A stretch of 49,068 nucleotides of DNA from SIG636 sp045535465. GTDB lineage: Bacteria; Bacillota; Clostridia; Oscillospirales; CAG-382. Positions 15,749-24,352 of this stretch are shown piece after piece. The notes beneath the pieces are model-generated. The model ran no database searches. It had not been told where the DNA came from and was given only the letters and a program-made list of their open reading frames with translations. The stretch is taken from the NCBI GenBank assembly GCA_045535465.1, contig JAZSLS010000035.1:1-49068 (forward strand). Direction: 5' to 3'. The position numbers and the translations under genes were made by a program. Numbering within the stretch: the stretch's first letter is position 1; each line of letters begins with the position of its first letter.

Positions 15749-16273
15749 ATGCACCACTTAGAAAACGAAGAACACAAGTACCAAACACCGCCGGCGATTT
15801 GCGATTATATGGTAAGTCTTATTCCGGCAGGAGCTAAGACCGTTTTAGAGCCTACGCCGGGCGTCGGAAACTTGGTAAGGGCGTTAGAGTCTTCCGGTAA
15901 ATACGAAATTACCGCGCCGGAAGACTACTTCAAGCTTGCAAAAAACACCCGCTACGATTGTATTGTTATGAACCCACCTTTTAGCAGTAAATACGCCTTC
16001 GGAGTTCCCGAAGGGTTGGAAGAAAAAGGTATGAAGTTAGGCTATAAAATTCTTAGAGAGTGTATGGAGCTTAGCGACCACGTAATAGCCCTTATGCCGT
16101 GGTTTACTATAAGCGACAGCGACGTAAGGCTCCGAGAATTGACAGCCTACGGGCTTAGGAGCATTACAGCCCTACCGCGTAAGACTTTTAATTATATACG
16201 AATACAAACTATGGTATTAGAGCTTGAAAAGGGCTATTCGGGCGAAACCACATTTAAGACAATAAAATTATGA
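15749..16273 (+). CDS. SAM-dependent methyltransferase, NPPF type
   Basis: A 174-residue methyltransferase-like protein. Motif I is VLEPTPGVGNLVRAL and motif IV is DCIVMNPPFSSKYAF, as in N6-adenine DNA methylases. It is compact and has no target-recognition domain, so it may be an orphan methylase or a degenerate one. It ends four bases inside the next gene (ATTATGAGC). Protection of phage DNA from restriction is a reasonable guess, but substrate and activity are unproven. Confidence 0.7.
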   Translation: MHHLENEEHKYQTPPAICDYMVSLIPAGAKTVLEPTPGVGNLVRALESSGKYEITAPEDYFKLAKNTRYDCIVMNPPFSSKYAFGVPEGLEEKGMKLGYKILRECMELSDHVIALMPWFTISDSDVRLRELTAYGLRSITALPRKTFNYIRIQTMVLELEKGYSGETTFKTIKL

Positions 16274-16845
16274 GCAAGATAGCAAAACCTACTACGGTAG
16301 TAGTAATTCTCAGTAAGGACACCTTTGAGAACGGAAAGAAGATTAACAAGCCTTCCGACTTTGCGGGGAAGGTAAAGACAGGGCGGAAACTTCATACCAT
16401 ACGCGGGAACTTCGAGTATTGGGACAAAAAGATAGTCAAGATGAAGGAAAGCGGCGGCGTATTGAGCGTAAGGCAGTGGAGCGCGGCCCCATATAGAAGC
16501 CCGCAGGAAGTTATAATAGAGGTTACAGCCGACAAAGTAGGAGTACAAAAACTTGAACTTACGCAGCGTGGCCAATATATAAACCATACAACCGAGTCCG
16601 GGGAAAGTATAGACAGCTTGGTAATGTATGAATACTACGCACAGGTAGACGGGCTTCCGGTTTCGTTATTTGAGCTTGCCAAAAACGACGGCTTAACCGA
16701 AAACGAGTTTGTGGCGTGGTTTGCCCCGGTATTTACGGCGGCGCGGGCCAAATATAAGGATTTGGCTGAAATTTCCTCAAGCGTAACTATTGACTTTGCC
16801 GTAATACACTTTACGCCCGCAAGATATGCGATAAATAGAGAATAG
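16270..16845 (+). CDS. Unknown 191-residue phage protein
   Basis: A 191-residue protein overlapping the previous gene by four bases. It starts MSKIAKPTTVVVILSKDTFE and has a GRKLHTIRGNFEYWDKKIVK segment followed by GGVLSVRQWSAAPYRSPQEV. This basic beta-rich layout resembles ASCH/PUA-like RNA-binding folds but is not clear enough to call. The C-terminal half is helical (LFELAKNDGLTENEFVAWF). The function is unknown. Confidence 0.6.
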   Translation: MSKIAKPTTVVVILSKDTFENGKKINKPSDFAGKVKTGRKLHTIRGNFEYWDKKIVKMKESGGVLSVRQWSAAPYRSPQEVIIEVTADKVGVQKLELTQRGQYINHTTESGESIDSLVMYEYYAQVDGLPVSLFELAKNDGLTENEFVAWFAPVFTAARAKYKDLAEISSSVTIDFAVIHFTPARYAINRE

Positions 16846-16959
16846 CCCCTAATTCGCCGCGTGTCGCGTTTGTTTGCTTCGGGCGGTATAAAGATACCTT
16901 ACAAGGCTTAACGGCGGCGTGTGGCGATTTTTTGTAAAAATAACTCAAATAATAAAGCT

Positions 16960-17346
16960 ATGAAAGTAAAGGAAACAATTAACGACGTTAAATTTAACGA
17001 GTATTTAGGCTACGAAATTGAAGCCTACACAAAATTAAGGCCAGCACCTCAGAAGGGCTATAAGTGGAGAAGAGCCCCTTACGACGCTTTGAACGACGCT
17101 GGCCTGTTCACGGTAGAAAACATTAAGGCAGAGTTCGAGAAAGTAGCCAACCACGAAAGCAAGTTACCGAAGGCCCAGCGCGACGCAGTGGTAAACATTG
17201 TTTTGAAGGCAGCCAGCTCGGTAGTAACATACAGGAAGCAGCTGGAAGGAAAAGCCGCCGCAGAGAAAGCGGCCAATATCGAACAAAAGACGGAACAGGA
17301 ACCTGCAAAGGAAGCGGAACCCGAAAAGAAAGTTTCCAATGAATAG
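16960..17346 (+). CDS. Unknown 128-residue phage protein with charged tail
   Basis: A 128-residue protein starting at the ATG at 16960 (MKVKETINDVKFNEYLGYEI). A GTG at 16921 is also in frame but would add an implausible Asn-rich leader. The C-terminal third is an Ala/Glu/Lys-rich coiled coil (AAAEKAANIEQKTEQEPAKE). The 114-base gap before it (16846-16959) has GC-rich inverted elements (CGCCGC / GCGGCG) but no gene. The function is unknown. Confidence 0.6.
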   Translation: MKVKETINDVKFNEYLGYEIEAYTKLRPAPQKGYKWRRAPYDALNDAGLFTVENIKAEFEKVANHESKLPKAQRDAVVNIVLKAASSVVTYRKQLEGKAAAEKAANIEQKTEQEPAKEAEPEKKVSNE

Positions 17347-17518
17347 TAAAGAGTTCTACGAGAAGGTTGTAAAAATGAGAGCGGCGCAAAAGAACTACTT
17401 TAAGACACGTTCTACCACTTATCTAAAAGAAAGCAAGAAGCTGGAAAAGGAGATAGACGCGGAAATAGAACGGGTTACTAAGATACAGGAAGACAGGCGT
17501 AGCCCGAAGTTATTTTAA
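17339..17518 (+). CDS. Small coiled-coil protein, 59 residues
   Basis: A 59-residue frame starts at the ATG at 17339, overlapping the previous stop by eight bases. It begins MNSKEFYEKVVKMRAAQKNY and continues with a Lys/Glu-rich helix, then IQEDRRSPKLF. Tight overlap and good coding character support it. No known domain. Confidence 0.55.
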   Translation: MNSKEFYEKVVKMRAAQKNYFKTRSTTYLKESKKLEKEIDAEIERVTKIQEDRRSPKLF

Positions 17519-17531
17519 CCGAAAAATTATC

Positions 17532-17620
17532 AAGAAAAGTGCTTATTTATACTGATTTTGGCAAAATAGACAGCCATAAAGCTGCTTATTTGGACGATTT
17601 TAGCAAAATAAGCACTTCTT
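17532..17620. repeat. Direct plus inverted repeat element in a 117-base gap
   Basis: Two direct copies, 17541-17568 and 17584-17610, share GCTTATTT and GATTTTNGCAAAATA. The outer arms AGTGCTTATT (17538-17547) and AATAAGCACT (17607-17616) are exact reverse complements, so the whole element can form a long hairpin. It separates two short genes and is not coding. It may be a binding site or an RNA structure. Confidence 0.55.
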
Positions 17621-17635
17621 AACAAACTTAATAGT

Positions 17636-17806
17636 ATGGCTTCAATAGTTTTTACCATAAAGGTACGCCGCCCAAAGATAAGCCGGGAAATTAGGAAGGC
17701 GTTAAAGCAAGGCGCGGGGTATAGAATAGAGTTTACCCGCAAGCGCACAAAGACCGGCGAAGTATTAACCCCTAAAATTGTAATAGACTATGCCGCGACA
17801 CATTGA
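17636..17806 (+). CDS. Small basic protein, 56 residues
   Basis: A 56-residue basic protein (MASIVFTIKVRRPKISREIR, ending KIVIDYAATH). It overlaps the start of the nuclease gene by 17 bases, the packing seen throughout this operon. High Arg/Lys content suggests nucleic-acid contact. The function is unknown. Confidence 0.5.
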   Translation: MASIVFTIKVRRPKISREIRKALKQGAGYRIEFTRKRTKTGEVLTPKIVIDYAATH

Positions 17807-18173
17807 AAGCGCGATACAAAAAAGCTGCGTTACGTGGTTCCGGCTGCAGTACCCAAGTATAGGCCTTCTATTGTTTGCCGTTCCAAACGGCGGCGCGCGA
17901 AACGCAAGGGAAGCAGCTATTATGAAGGGCGAAGGAGTAACGGCGGGCGTTTCAGACCTTATTCTACTTTACGGCTCCGGGGACTATAACGCTCTTTGTA
18001 TTGAGTTCAAAACCCCAAGCAAAAGCAGCAAACAAACCCCGCTACAAAAAGAATGGCAAGCCCTTGCCGAGCAATACGGAAGCAAGTACGTCGTTTGCCG
18101 TTCCTTCGAGGACTTCCAGCAGGAAGTACAAAAGTATTTATTTACGGATACCGTAAAGGTAGGACGTTTATAG
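17790..18173 (+). CDS. VRR-NUC nuclease
   Basis: A 127-residue nuclease of the VRR-NUC family (PD-(D/E)xK superfamily). The core reads LLLFAVPNGGARNAREAAIM, then GVTAGVSDLILLYG with the active-site Asp, and ALCIEFKTPSKSSKQTPLQ with the E-x-K pair. The N-terminal ESAIQKSCVTWFRLQYP helix is typical. Phage VRR-NUC proteins cleave branched or damaged DNA. It closes the early DNA-metabolism block and could resolve junctions before packaging. Confidence 0.9.
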   Translation: MPRHIESAIQKSCVTWFRLQYPSIGLLLFAVPNGGARNAREAAIMKGEGVTAGVSDLILLYGSGDYNALCIEFKTPSKSSKQTPLQKEWQALAEQYGSKYVVCRSFEDFQQEVQKYLFTDTVKVGRL

Positions 18174-18185
18174 GAAAGAAAAGTT

Positions 18186-18334
18186 ATGAAAAGAAACAAG
18201 CACAAAAGGCCGGAACTTGTAGTAGAACTTCCGGAAGACTTCAAAAAGCCTTGAAGCTTTACGATGATAACGAATTAAGCTACGTCAAGGTAATCAGCGC
18301 AAAGCCCGGCGAAACAAACGGGGTTAGTTTATAA
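18186..18334 (+). CDS. Tiny reading frame pair, possibly one frameshifted peptide
   Basis: An ATG at 18186 opens a 22-residue frame (MKRNKHKRPELVVELPEDF) that stops at 18252-18254. The -1 frame then runs open from the same spot to 18334 (KLYDDNELSYVKVISAKPGE). Read across the overlap, the two halves look like one small protein of about 49 residues. There is an A AAG codon at the junction that could allow a -1 slip. It may be one gene with a frameshift, a sequencing error or two remnants. Confidence 0.35.
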
Positions 18335-18360
18335 CTTTTTGAATACTTGCATTTGTTTGA

Positions 18361-18393
18361 GCGTATTATAATAATACGCTTTTTCTATTTTTG
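18361..18393 (+). promoter_or_regulatory. Late promoter with palindromic operator (copy 1)
   Basis: GCGTATTATAATAATACGC (18361-18379) is a perfect palindrome (9-1-9). Six bases later TATTTTTG (18386-18393) matches the -7 box TAnnTTTG, 36 bases before the ATG at 18430. No TTTG lies at the normal -33 distance, so the palindrome may bind an activator. Because a T-run follows, it could also act as a weak terminator. Confidence 0.5.
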
Positions 18394-18429
18394 CTTACCG
18401 CTAATGTTGGCGGCCTAATAAGCAAAGAT

Positions 18430-18720
18430 ATGAAAGACAAGATTTTAAGAGCCTTGCAGACATTCAAAGGTTTTCTTTTGGCTTCGGATAAGTGGCTACA
18501 CCTTGCCGCAGGCTTCGTAATTGCCTATTTCGCGGGCTTCCTTAGCCCTGTTTTAGGCTTTATTCTTGGTGTTCTTTTAGGCGCAGGAAAGGAAATATAC
18601 GACCTTGTAACCAAGCGCGGACACGCAGAAGTATGGGACTTCTTCTTTACCGTCGTAGGCGTACTTTCGGGCCTTTTCTTCCTTTGGATTGCCCGCCTAT
18701 TGTTCCACGTTATAAGCTAA
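18430..18720 (+). CDS. Small membrane protein, YfiM/DUF2279-like
   Basis: A 96-residue protein starting at the ATG at 18430. It has three hydrophobic stretches: a first around ASDKWLHLAAGFVIAYFAGF, a second around LGFILGVLLGAGKEIYD, and a third near the C-terminus (VVGVLSGLFFLWIARLLF). The DKWLH...GAGKEIYD pattern resembles YfiM/DUF2279-type small membrane proteins. It is the first gene after late promoter copy 1. A holin or entry role is possible, but a better holin candidate is at 46636. Confidence 0.65.
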   Translation: MKDKILRALQTFKGFLLASDKWLHLAAGFVIAYFAGFLSPVLGFILGVLLGAGKEIYDLVTKRGHAEVWDFFFTVVGVLSGLFFLWIARLLFHVIS

Positions 18721-18723
18721 GCT

Positions 18724-20079
18724 ATGGCAAAGAACAGGGTAATAGAAACCAAAATAGACGCGCTAATCCCGGACGACAAGAACTTAAACCAACATACGGA
18801 ATTTGGTACTTCGCTTCTTGAAAAGAGTGTAGAAAGGTTCGGGCTTGGCCGTTCTATTTTGTTGGATAAAAACAACCGAATAATAGCAGGAAACGGCATT
18901 ACGGAAACAGCCGGCTCCAAGGGATTGGAAGACGTTATTATCGTTGAAACCACCGGCGACAAGTTGGTGGCGGTAAAGCGTACGGACATAGACCTCGATA
19001 GTAGAGAGGGCCGGGAACTTGCCTTAGCGGATAACGCTACGGCAAACGCTAACCTTTCTTGGGACGTAAAGAATATGGCCGAAGTAACGACGGAATACTC
19101 AATAGACCCACAGGAATGGGGTGTTTCGGAATTTGCACCACCAGCGGAACCGGAAAAGGAGCTTAAAGAAGACGACTTCACGCCGCCGGACACAGCCAGC
19201 ATAAAGACCAGCATAAAACGGGGGGACTTATTCGAAATACGCAAGGGGGGTATTTGCCACCGCCTACTCTGCGGCGATTCCGCCGACATAGCCGACGTAG
19301 AGCGACTTATGGCCGGAAAGGAAGCCGACCTTATTGTAACCGACCCGCCCTATAACGTAGACTACGCCAGCAAGAACGAAATGCTTAACGCAGCCGACAA
19401 AGGAAATAGAGTACAAACGGACATAGTAAACGACGCTATGGATGACGACCACTTTAAGGCCTTCCTTGAAACTATATATTCCAACTACGCTGCAGTCAGC
19501 AGGAAAGGCGCGGCTATTTACGTATTCCACGCTTCGCGCGAAGCGGTAAACTTCATTAACGGGCTAAGGCTTGCCGGTTTTGCTTACAAGCAGCAGCTTA
19601 TATGGGTAAAGAATAACATCGTAATAGGAAGACAAGACTACCAATGGCAGCACGAACCTATAATTTACGGTTGGAAAGAAGGTGGCCCTCACTACTTCGT
19701 GGCAGAAAGGAACAACCGCACCGTAATAGAAGATAAGATAGACCTTGACGCTATGAGCAAGAAGGAGCTATTAGAGTTTGCCAAGGAAATGCTTAACGAC
19801 GCGGAACACCCTACCACGGTTATACACGAAGACAAGCCCTTAGTAAACGCGGAACACCCTACTATGAAGCCCGTAAAGCTTTGCGGAAGGTTCATAAAGA
19901 ACAGCAGCCGCGCTGGGGAATTAGTAGTAGACTTCTTCTTAGGTTCCGGTTCTACGCTTATTGCTTCCCACCAATTAGACCGCAACTGCTACGGAATTGA
20001 GATAAGCCCGGAGTATTGCCAAGTCATATTAGACAGAATAAAGCTATTCGACAAAGAAGTAGAAATTACAAAACTATAA
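18724..20079 (+). CDS. ParB-like nuclease domain fused to a DNA methyltransferase
   Basis: A 451-residue two-domain protein. Residues 1-115 are ParB/Sulfiredoxin-like: KIDALIPDDKNLNQHTEFG, then IIAGNGITETAGSKGLEDV. The rest is a DNA methylase of the N4/N6 class with DPPYNVDY (about 201-208) and the SAM-binding DFFLGSGSTLIASHQLDRN near the C-terminus. The gene lies just upstream of the terminase genes, where this fusion is common in temperate phages. It probably modifies phage DNA against restriction or marks packaging. Target sequence unknown. Confidence 0.85.
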   Translation: MAKNRVIETKIDALIPDDKNLNQHTEFGTSLLEKSVERFGLGRSILLDKNNRIIAGNGITETAGSKGLEDVIIVETTGDKLVAVKRTDIDLDSREGRELALADNATANANLSWDVKNMAEVTTEYSIDPQEWGVSEFAPPAEPEKELKEDDFTPPDTASIKTSIKRGDLFEIRKGGICHRLLCGDSADIADVERLMAGKEADLIVTDPPYNVDYASKNEMLNAADKGNRVQTDIVNDAMDDDHFKAFLETIYSNYAAVSRKGAAIYVFHASREAVNFINGLRLAGFAYKQQLIWVKNNIVIGRQDYQWQHEPIIYGWKEGGPHYFVAERNNRTVIEDKIDLDAMSKKELLEFAKEMLNDAEHPTTVIHEDKPLVNAEHPTMKPVKLCGRFIKNSSRAGELVVDFFLGSGSTLIASHQLDRNCYGIEISPEYCQVILDRIKLFDKEVEITKL

Positions 20080-20083
20080 CGGT

Positions 20084-20383
20084 ATGCCAAAATTAAAACA
20101 ATACCCGGAAGAAAGATACCACGGCGTGTGCGCCTTCCTTTGCCCGGCTTGCAAGAAAGAACACTTTATACACGTAAAGAACCCCGGCTATTCTACACCG
20201 GTTTGGGAATTTAACGGAAACTTTAATAACCCCACTATAACGCCTTCGGTAAAGGTTGAAACGCCATACAAAGACAAAGTAAGCATTTGCCACAGCTTTA
20301 TAAAGAACGGGAAAATAGAGTTTTGCGGAGATTGCACGCACGAATTACGCGGTCAAACCGTAGAGCTTCCCGAAATAGAATAA
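20084..20383 (+). CDS. DUF6527-like protein, 99 residues
   Basis: A 99-residue protein with the pattern VWEFNGNFNNPTITPSVKV, CHSFIKNGKIEFCGDCTHEL and GQTVELPEIE, typical of DUF6527 proteins found next to phage terminase genes. A CPAC motif near residue 20 together with CGDC near residue 84 may bind zinc. It sits four bases after the methyltransferase and six before the small terminase. The role in packaging is not known. Confidence 0.7.
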   Translation: MPKLKQYPEERYHGVCAFLCPACKKEHFIHVKNPGYSTPVWEFNGNFNNPTITPSVKVETPYKDKVSICHSFIKNGKIEFCGDCTHELRGQTVELPEIE

Positions 20384-20389
20384 CTGATT

Positions 20390-20914
20390 ATGCCAGCAGG
20401 AAGGAAACCAAAATACAACGATAAAATAGTAGAGCGTATATGCAAACTTATTGAATCCGACACTTATACGGTGGCGGAAATTTGCCGTATGGTAAAAATA
20501 CATAGGGCTACTTACTTCGAGTGGCTGAACACAAAACCCGAATTTGCCGACGCTATTAAAAAGGCGGAAGAAGCGCGTACTGCTTTCTTTGTAGCAGAAG
20601 CGAAGAAAAGTCTACTCAAAAAGATACAGGGCTATACCGTACAGGAACAACACAAAACAATGGTAGGAACGGGCCGCTACGACGCAAACGGCAAAGAGAT
20701 AGCCAAGGTAAAGGAGCAACGGACGGTAGATAAACATTTTCAGCCGGACACGGCGGCAATAATTTTCACGCTTTGCAACTGCGAACCGGAAAAATGGAAG
20801 AATAGGCAAGCTACGGAGCTTACAGGAAAGGACGGGGCGGACTTATTCGCCAAGCTTTCGGAAGAAGAATTAGACGCTAAGATAGCGGAACTTGAAAGGA
20901 AGTTACAACAATGA
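20390..20914 (+). CDS. Terminase small subunit
   Basis: A 174-residue DNA-packaging protein. An N-terminal helix-turn-helix (about 10-50: ICKLIESDTYTVAEICRMVK, then HRATYFEWLNTKPEFADAIK) binds the packaging site. A central coiled coil and PDTAAIIFTLCNCEPEKWKN follow; such a PDxxAxxFxLxN..P..W motif is common to phage small terminases. It overlaps the large subunit by four bases (ATGA). It recognises phage DNA and delivers it to the motor. Confidence 0.85.
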   Translation: MPAGRKPKYNDKIVERICKLIESDTYTVAEICRMVKIHRATYFEWLNTKPEFADAIKKAEEARTAFFVAEAKKSLLKKIQGYTVQEQHKTMVGTGRYDANGKEIAKVKEQRTVDKHFQPDTAAIIFTLCNCEPEKWKNRQATELTGKDGADLFAKLSEEELDAKIAELERKLQQ

Positions 20915-22371
20915 CACGCAAGGAGAAGGTAGAGTATATAAGCGTTCTTAAAGAAAGGTTAGTAAGGCAGGCCCGTACTGACCTTCTACGCTTTACGGGC
21001 TATACTATGCCTACCTTCGACCCCGCGCCATTTCATAAACGTTACTATTCCGTTCTTGGGGACTTTGCCGAAAAGCGAATAAAAAAGCTTATGGTATTTA
21101 TGCCGCCCCAGCACGGTAAGTCCGAGGGTTCAACCCGAAGGCTCCCGTCTTTCATTCTTGGCAGACGGCCCGATACAAGGCTGGCGGTAGTTTCCTATTC
21201 AGCCCCGAAAGCCCGTAAGTTTAACAGGGAAATACAGCGAATAATAGACAGCCCCGAATACGCCGAGATATTCCCGGACACCCGCCTAAATAGCAAGAAT
21301 ATAGCAACCGTAGCCGGCAGCTGGCTAAGGAACGCGGACGAATGCGAGATAGTAGGACATAGGGGCGGCTTCAAGACGGTAGGCGTAGGCGGCCCACTAA
21401 CGGGCGAACCGGTAGACGTTCTTATTATGGACGACATCTACAAGGACGCTAAAACGGCGTGGTCGCCGGTTGTTCGCGCAGCTATTGAAGATTGGTACGA
21501 CACGGTAGCAGAAACCCGACTACACAACGACAGCCAGCAGCTAATAGTATTTACCCGCTGGCACGAACAGGACTTAGCGGGCCGATTGTTGGAGCAACAA
21601 GGTATATACGACCCCAAAAGCAACCCCGACGGGTGGGTAGTAGTTATTTACCCAGCTATACAGGATTCCGAGCCTTCCGAATACGACCCGCGCGAGATAG
21701 GCGAAGCACTATGGCCGGAACGCCACAATTTAGCCAAACTTGAAAGCATACGCAGCAGGAATCCGCACGTATTCGCCAGCCTATACCAGCAGAAGCCTAA
21801 GCCGTTGGAAGGCCTCATGTATGAAAACGAGTTTAAGGAATACGAAATACTACCGGCAACCAAGCGGCGCGTGGTAAAGAACTATACCGATACGGCGGAC
21901 GAAGGTACGGACTTCTTATGCTCTATTACATACTTGGAAACCGAAATAGGTAACTTCATTTTGGACGTACTCTATACGCAAAAGCCTATGGAATACACCG
22001 AGGTAAAGACGGCGGAAATACTTACCAAACACGCCGTAGAAGTAGCCAACGTAGAGAGTAACAACGGCGGGCGCGGCTTTGCCCGAAACGTAGAGAAGCA
22101 AGCCCGGATAATGGGTAACGGGAAGACCCGCGTAAAGTGGTTCCACCAAAGCGAAAACAAAGCGGTGCGAATATTCACCCACAGCGCGGAAGTACAAAAC
22201 CTTACCTACTTCCCGAAGAATTGGGATAAGATGTGGCCGGACTTTTATAACGCTATTACCCGCTATATGAAGGTAGGAAACAACGCACACGACGACGCGC
22301 CGGACGCATTGACCGGAACAATAGAGTTTAGGCCGAAGGAAGGTAAGAAGTCAGCCGCCGGCTATTTCTAA
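20911..22371 (+). CDS. terL: Terminase large subunit (packaging ATPase-nuclease)
   Basis: A 486-residue terminase. The N-terminal ATPase has a Walker A-type loop MPPQHGKSEGST (about 68-79), an adenine-binding region RLAVVSYSAPKARKFNRE and Walker B DVLIMDDIYKD. The C-terminal RNase-H-like nuclease has the first Asp in YTDTADEGTDFLC, and later Asp residues in DDAPDALTG. It cuts and pumps phage DNA into the prohead with the portal next door. Its length is normal for phages of this type. Confidence 0.95.
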   Translation: MTRKEKVEYISVLKERLVRQARTDLLRFTGYTMPTFDPAPFHKRYYSVLGDFAEKRIKKLMVFMPPQHGKSEGSTRRLPSFILGRRPDTRLAVVSYSAPKARKFNREIQRIIDSPEYAEIFPDTRLNSKNIATVAGSWLRNADECEIVGHRGGFKTVGVGGPLTGEPVDVLIMDDIYKDAKTAWSPVVRAAIEDWYDTVAETRLHNDSQQLIVFTRWHEQDLAGRLLEQQGIYDPKSNPDGWVVVIYPAIQDSEPSEYDPREIGEALWPERHNLAKLESIRSRNPHVFASLYQQKPKPLEGLMYENEFKEYEILPATKRRVVKNYTDTADEGTDFLCSITYLETEIGNFILDVLYTQKPMEYTEVKTAEILTKHAVEVANVESNNGGRGFARNVEKQARIMGNGKTRVKWFHQSENKAVRIFTHSAEVQNLTYFPKNWDKMWPDFYNAITRYMKVGNNAHDDAPDALTGTIEFRPKEGKKSAAGYF

Positions 22372-22395
22372 GACAATAACTAAAAAACAACAATT

Positions 22396-23898
22396 ATGAC
22401 TATTGAAGAATTAAACCAGCTATTAGCAGCAGAGGACAGCTCCGCAGCGATTAACGAGCTTAAAAACGGGCGTACCACTTCCACACCGGAAGCGGAACAA
22501 TACCTTAAAGAGCTTAACCCAGCAACCCACGACGTTATGGACGCAGCCAAGCGTAAAGACAAGTGGGTAAAGGTAGACGTTAGCGACGAAACCGACGTAA
22601 CGGAAGAAGACGAAACCAAGACCAAGAAGATAGTAACCGGGAAGGACGGCGAACAACAACACCTGCGTATAGAGCGAGTGGCCCGCGTAGCCTTGGCTAT
22701 TCAGAAACTTATCGTTAAGCGCGCGGTAGCCTTCACTTTCGGAAACCCTGTAACCCTTAACGCGGAACCGGAAGAAGGAACCAAGGAGTCCGAAGTATTA
22801 AGGGCAGTACAGCGCGTCCTCTTTGAAACCAAAAGCCGCACTATTAACCGCAAAATAGCGCGTTCTATTTTCAGCAGCACCGAAGCGGCGGAACTATGGT
22901 ACCCGGTAGAAGTTCCTACGACAAAGTACGGCTTCAAATCAAAGTTTAAGCTTAGGGTAGCAGTATTCAGCCCGTTAAATGGCGATAAACTTTACCCATA
23001 TTTTGACGAAACGGGCGATATGCTGGCCTTTTCCCGCGAATACGTTATTAAGGACAACAAGGGAAAGACTACTACTTACTTCGAAACCTATACCGATACG
23101 GACATCAGGAAGTGGGAGCAAACCACAGCGGGCTGGGTTATGTTGGACGGCTACCCGAAGCAGAACCAAATAGGCAAGATTCCGGTAATTTACGGAAGCC
23201 AGCCAGCAGTAGAGTGGGCCGACGTTCAGAACCTTATAGACCGCTTGGAAAAGCTACTTTCCAACTTCGCAGATACCAACGACTACCACGCAAGCCCGAA
23301 GATTGTAACAAAGGGCGATATTTTGGGCTGGGCCAAGAAGGGAGAAGCCGGAGCCGTTATCGAAATGGACGAAAACGGAAGCGCGGAATACTTGTCTTGG
23401 GCGCAGGCACCGGAAAGCGTTAAGCTTGAAATAGAAACCCTTTTACGCTTCATTTACACCATTACGCAAACGCCGGATATTTCATTTGAAAGCGTTAAAG
23501 GTATTAGCGCAGTTTCCGGCGTAGCGTTGAAGTTATTATTTATGGACGCGCACCTAAAAGTGCAGGACAAAATGGAAATTTTCGACGACTACCTACAACG
23601 CCGATTAGCCATTATACAAGCCTTCTTAAAGCAGATGAACGCAGGGGCCAAGGACTTCGTGGCGGCTTGCGATAGCCTTATTATTGAACCGGAAATAGTG
23701 CCGTTTATGATTGAGGACGAAGCCGGCAAGGTAAACCTTATTCTTGCTGCAGCAGGACAAAAAGCAATTATAAGCAGGAAGACTGCCGTACAGACTTTGG
23801 GCTGGGTAAAGGATAGCGACGCAGAGATAGAGCAGATAGAAGCGGAAGAAAGCGCAGTAAGCTACGCCGACTTATTGGGGCAGGAACCAACGAACTAA
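22396..23898 (+). CDS. Portal protein, SPP1 gp6 type
   Basis: A 500-residue portal. The order follows SPP1-like portals: a variable N-terminus, LRIERVARVALAIQKLIVKR in the stem base, a wing with IPVIYGSQPAVEWADVQNLI, then GISAVSGVALKLLFMDAHLK in the stem and crown. It forms the dodecameric gate through which the terminase packs DNA. It lies directly after terL and before the head-tail and head-morphogenesis genes, the normal order. Confidence 0.9.
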   Translation: MTIEELNQLLAAEDSSAAINELKNGRTTSTPEAEQYLKELNPATHDVMDAAKRKDKWVKVDVSDETDVTEEDETKTKKIVTGKDGEQQHLRIERVARVALAIQKLIVKRAVAFTFGNPVTLNAEPEEGTKESEVLRAVQRVLFETKSRTINRKIARSIFSSTEAAELWYPVEVPTTKYGFKSKFKLRVAVFSPLNGDKLYPYFDETGDMLAFSREYVIKDNKGKTTTYFETYTDTDIRKWEQTTAGWVMLDGYPKQNQIGKIPVIYGSQPAVEWADVQNLIDRLEKLLSNFADTNDYHASPKIVTKGDILGWAKKGEAGAVIEMDENGSAEYLSWAQAPESVKLEIETLLRFIYTITQTPDISFESVKGISAVSGVALKLLFMDAHLKVQDKMEIFDDYLQRRLAIIQAFLKQMNAGAKDFVAACDSLIIEPEIVPFMIEDEAGKVNLILAAAGQKAIISRKTAVQTLGWVKDSDAEIEQIEAEESAVSYADLLGQEPTN

Positions 23899-23902
23899 CG
23901 CT

Positions 23903-24352
23903 ATGGGGATAATTGCAAACTTCGATATAGACGAACTATTTAAGGGGGTTTACGAAGCGGTAGAAGCTATTACGGACGCAGTTACGCAGTCCATAATAGC
24001 AGCTTGTATGCAGACGGTAGCGAAGGCCCGCACCCTTAGAACCTATACGGATAGAACAACCCTGTTAAGGTCTTCTATTGGGTTTGTTGTTTACGACCAC
24101 GGGCAGAAGGTAGTAGACAACTTTCAAGGGGCGGGCGGAGCTTCCGCAGCCGAAGGAGTAAACAAGGGCAAGCAGGTGGCAGAAGCCGCAGCCAAGGAAC
24201 ACCCCGCCGCTATTGTAGCGGTAGTAGTAGCGGGCGCAGATTACGCTCTATACGTAGAAAGCAAGGGCTACGACGTTGTAACCGGCCCCTGCACCGAACT
24301 AAATAACCTATTAGAACAATACCTTAGGGAAGCGGTAGCTTCTTTTCAGTAA
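23903..24352 (+). CDS. HK97 gp10-like head-tail joining protein
   Basis: A 149-residue protein that follows the portal by four bases. The content (RTYTDRTTLLRSSIGFVVYD, then a GA-rich loop and DYALYVESKGYDVVTG) is typical of HK97 gp10-like or minor capsid proteins that help form the connector. The C-terminus overlaps the start of the next gene by one base (TAATG). The family call is based on pattern; a tail-terminator role is the alternative. Confidence 0.6.
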   Translation: MGIIANFDIDELFKGVYEAVEAITDAVTQSIIAACMQTVAKARTLRTYTDRTTLLRSSIGFVVYDHGQKVVDNFQGAGGASAAEGVNKGKQVAEAAAKEHPAAIVAVVVAGADYALYVESKGYDVVTGPCTELNNLLEQYLREAVASFQ

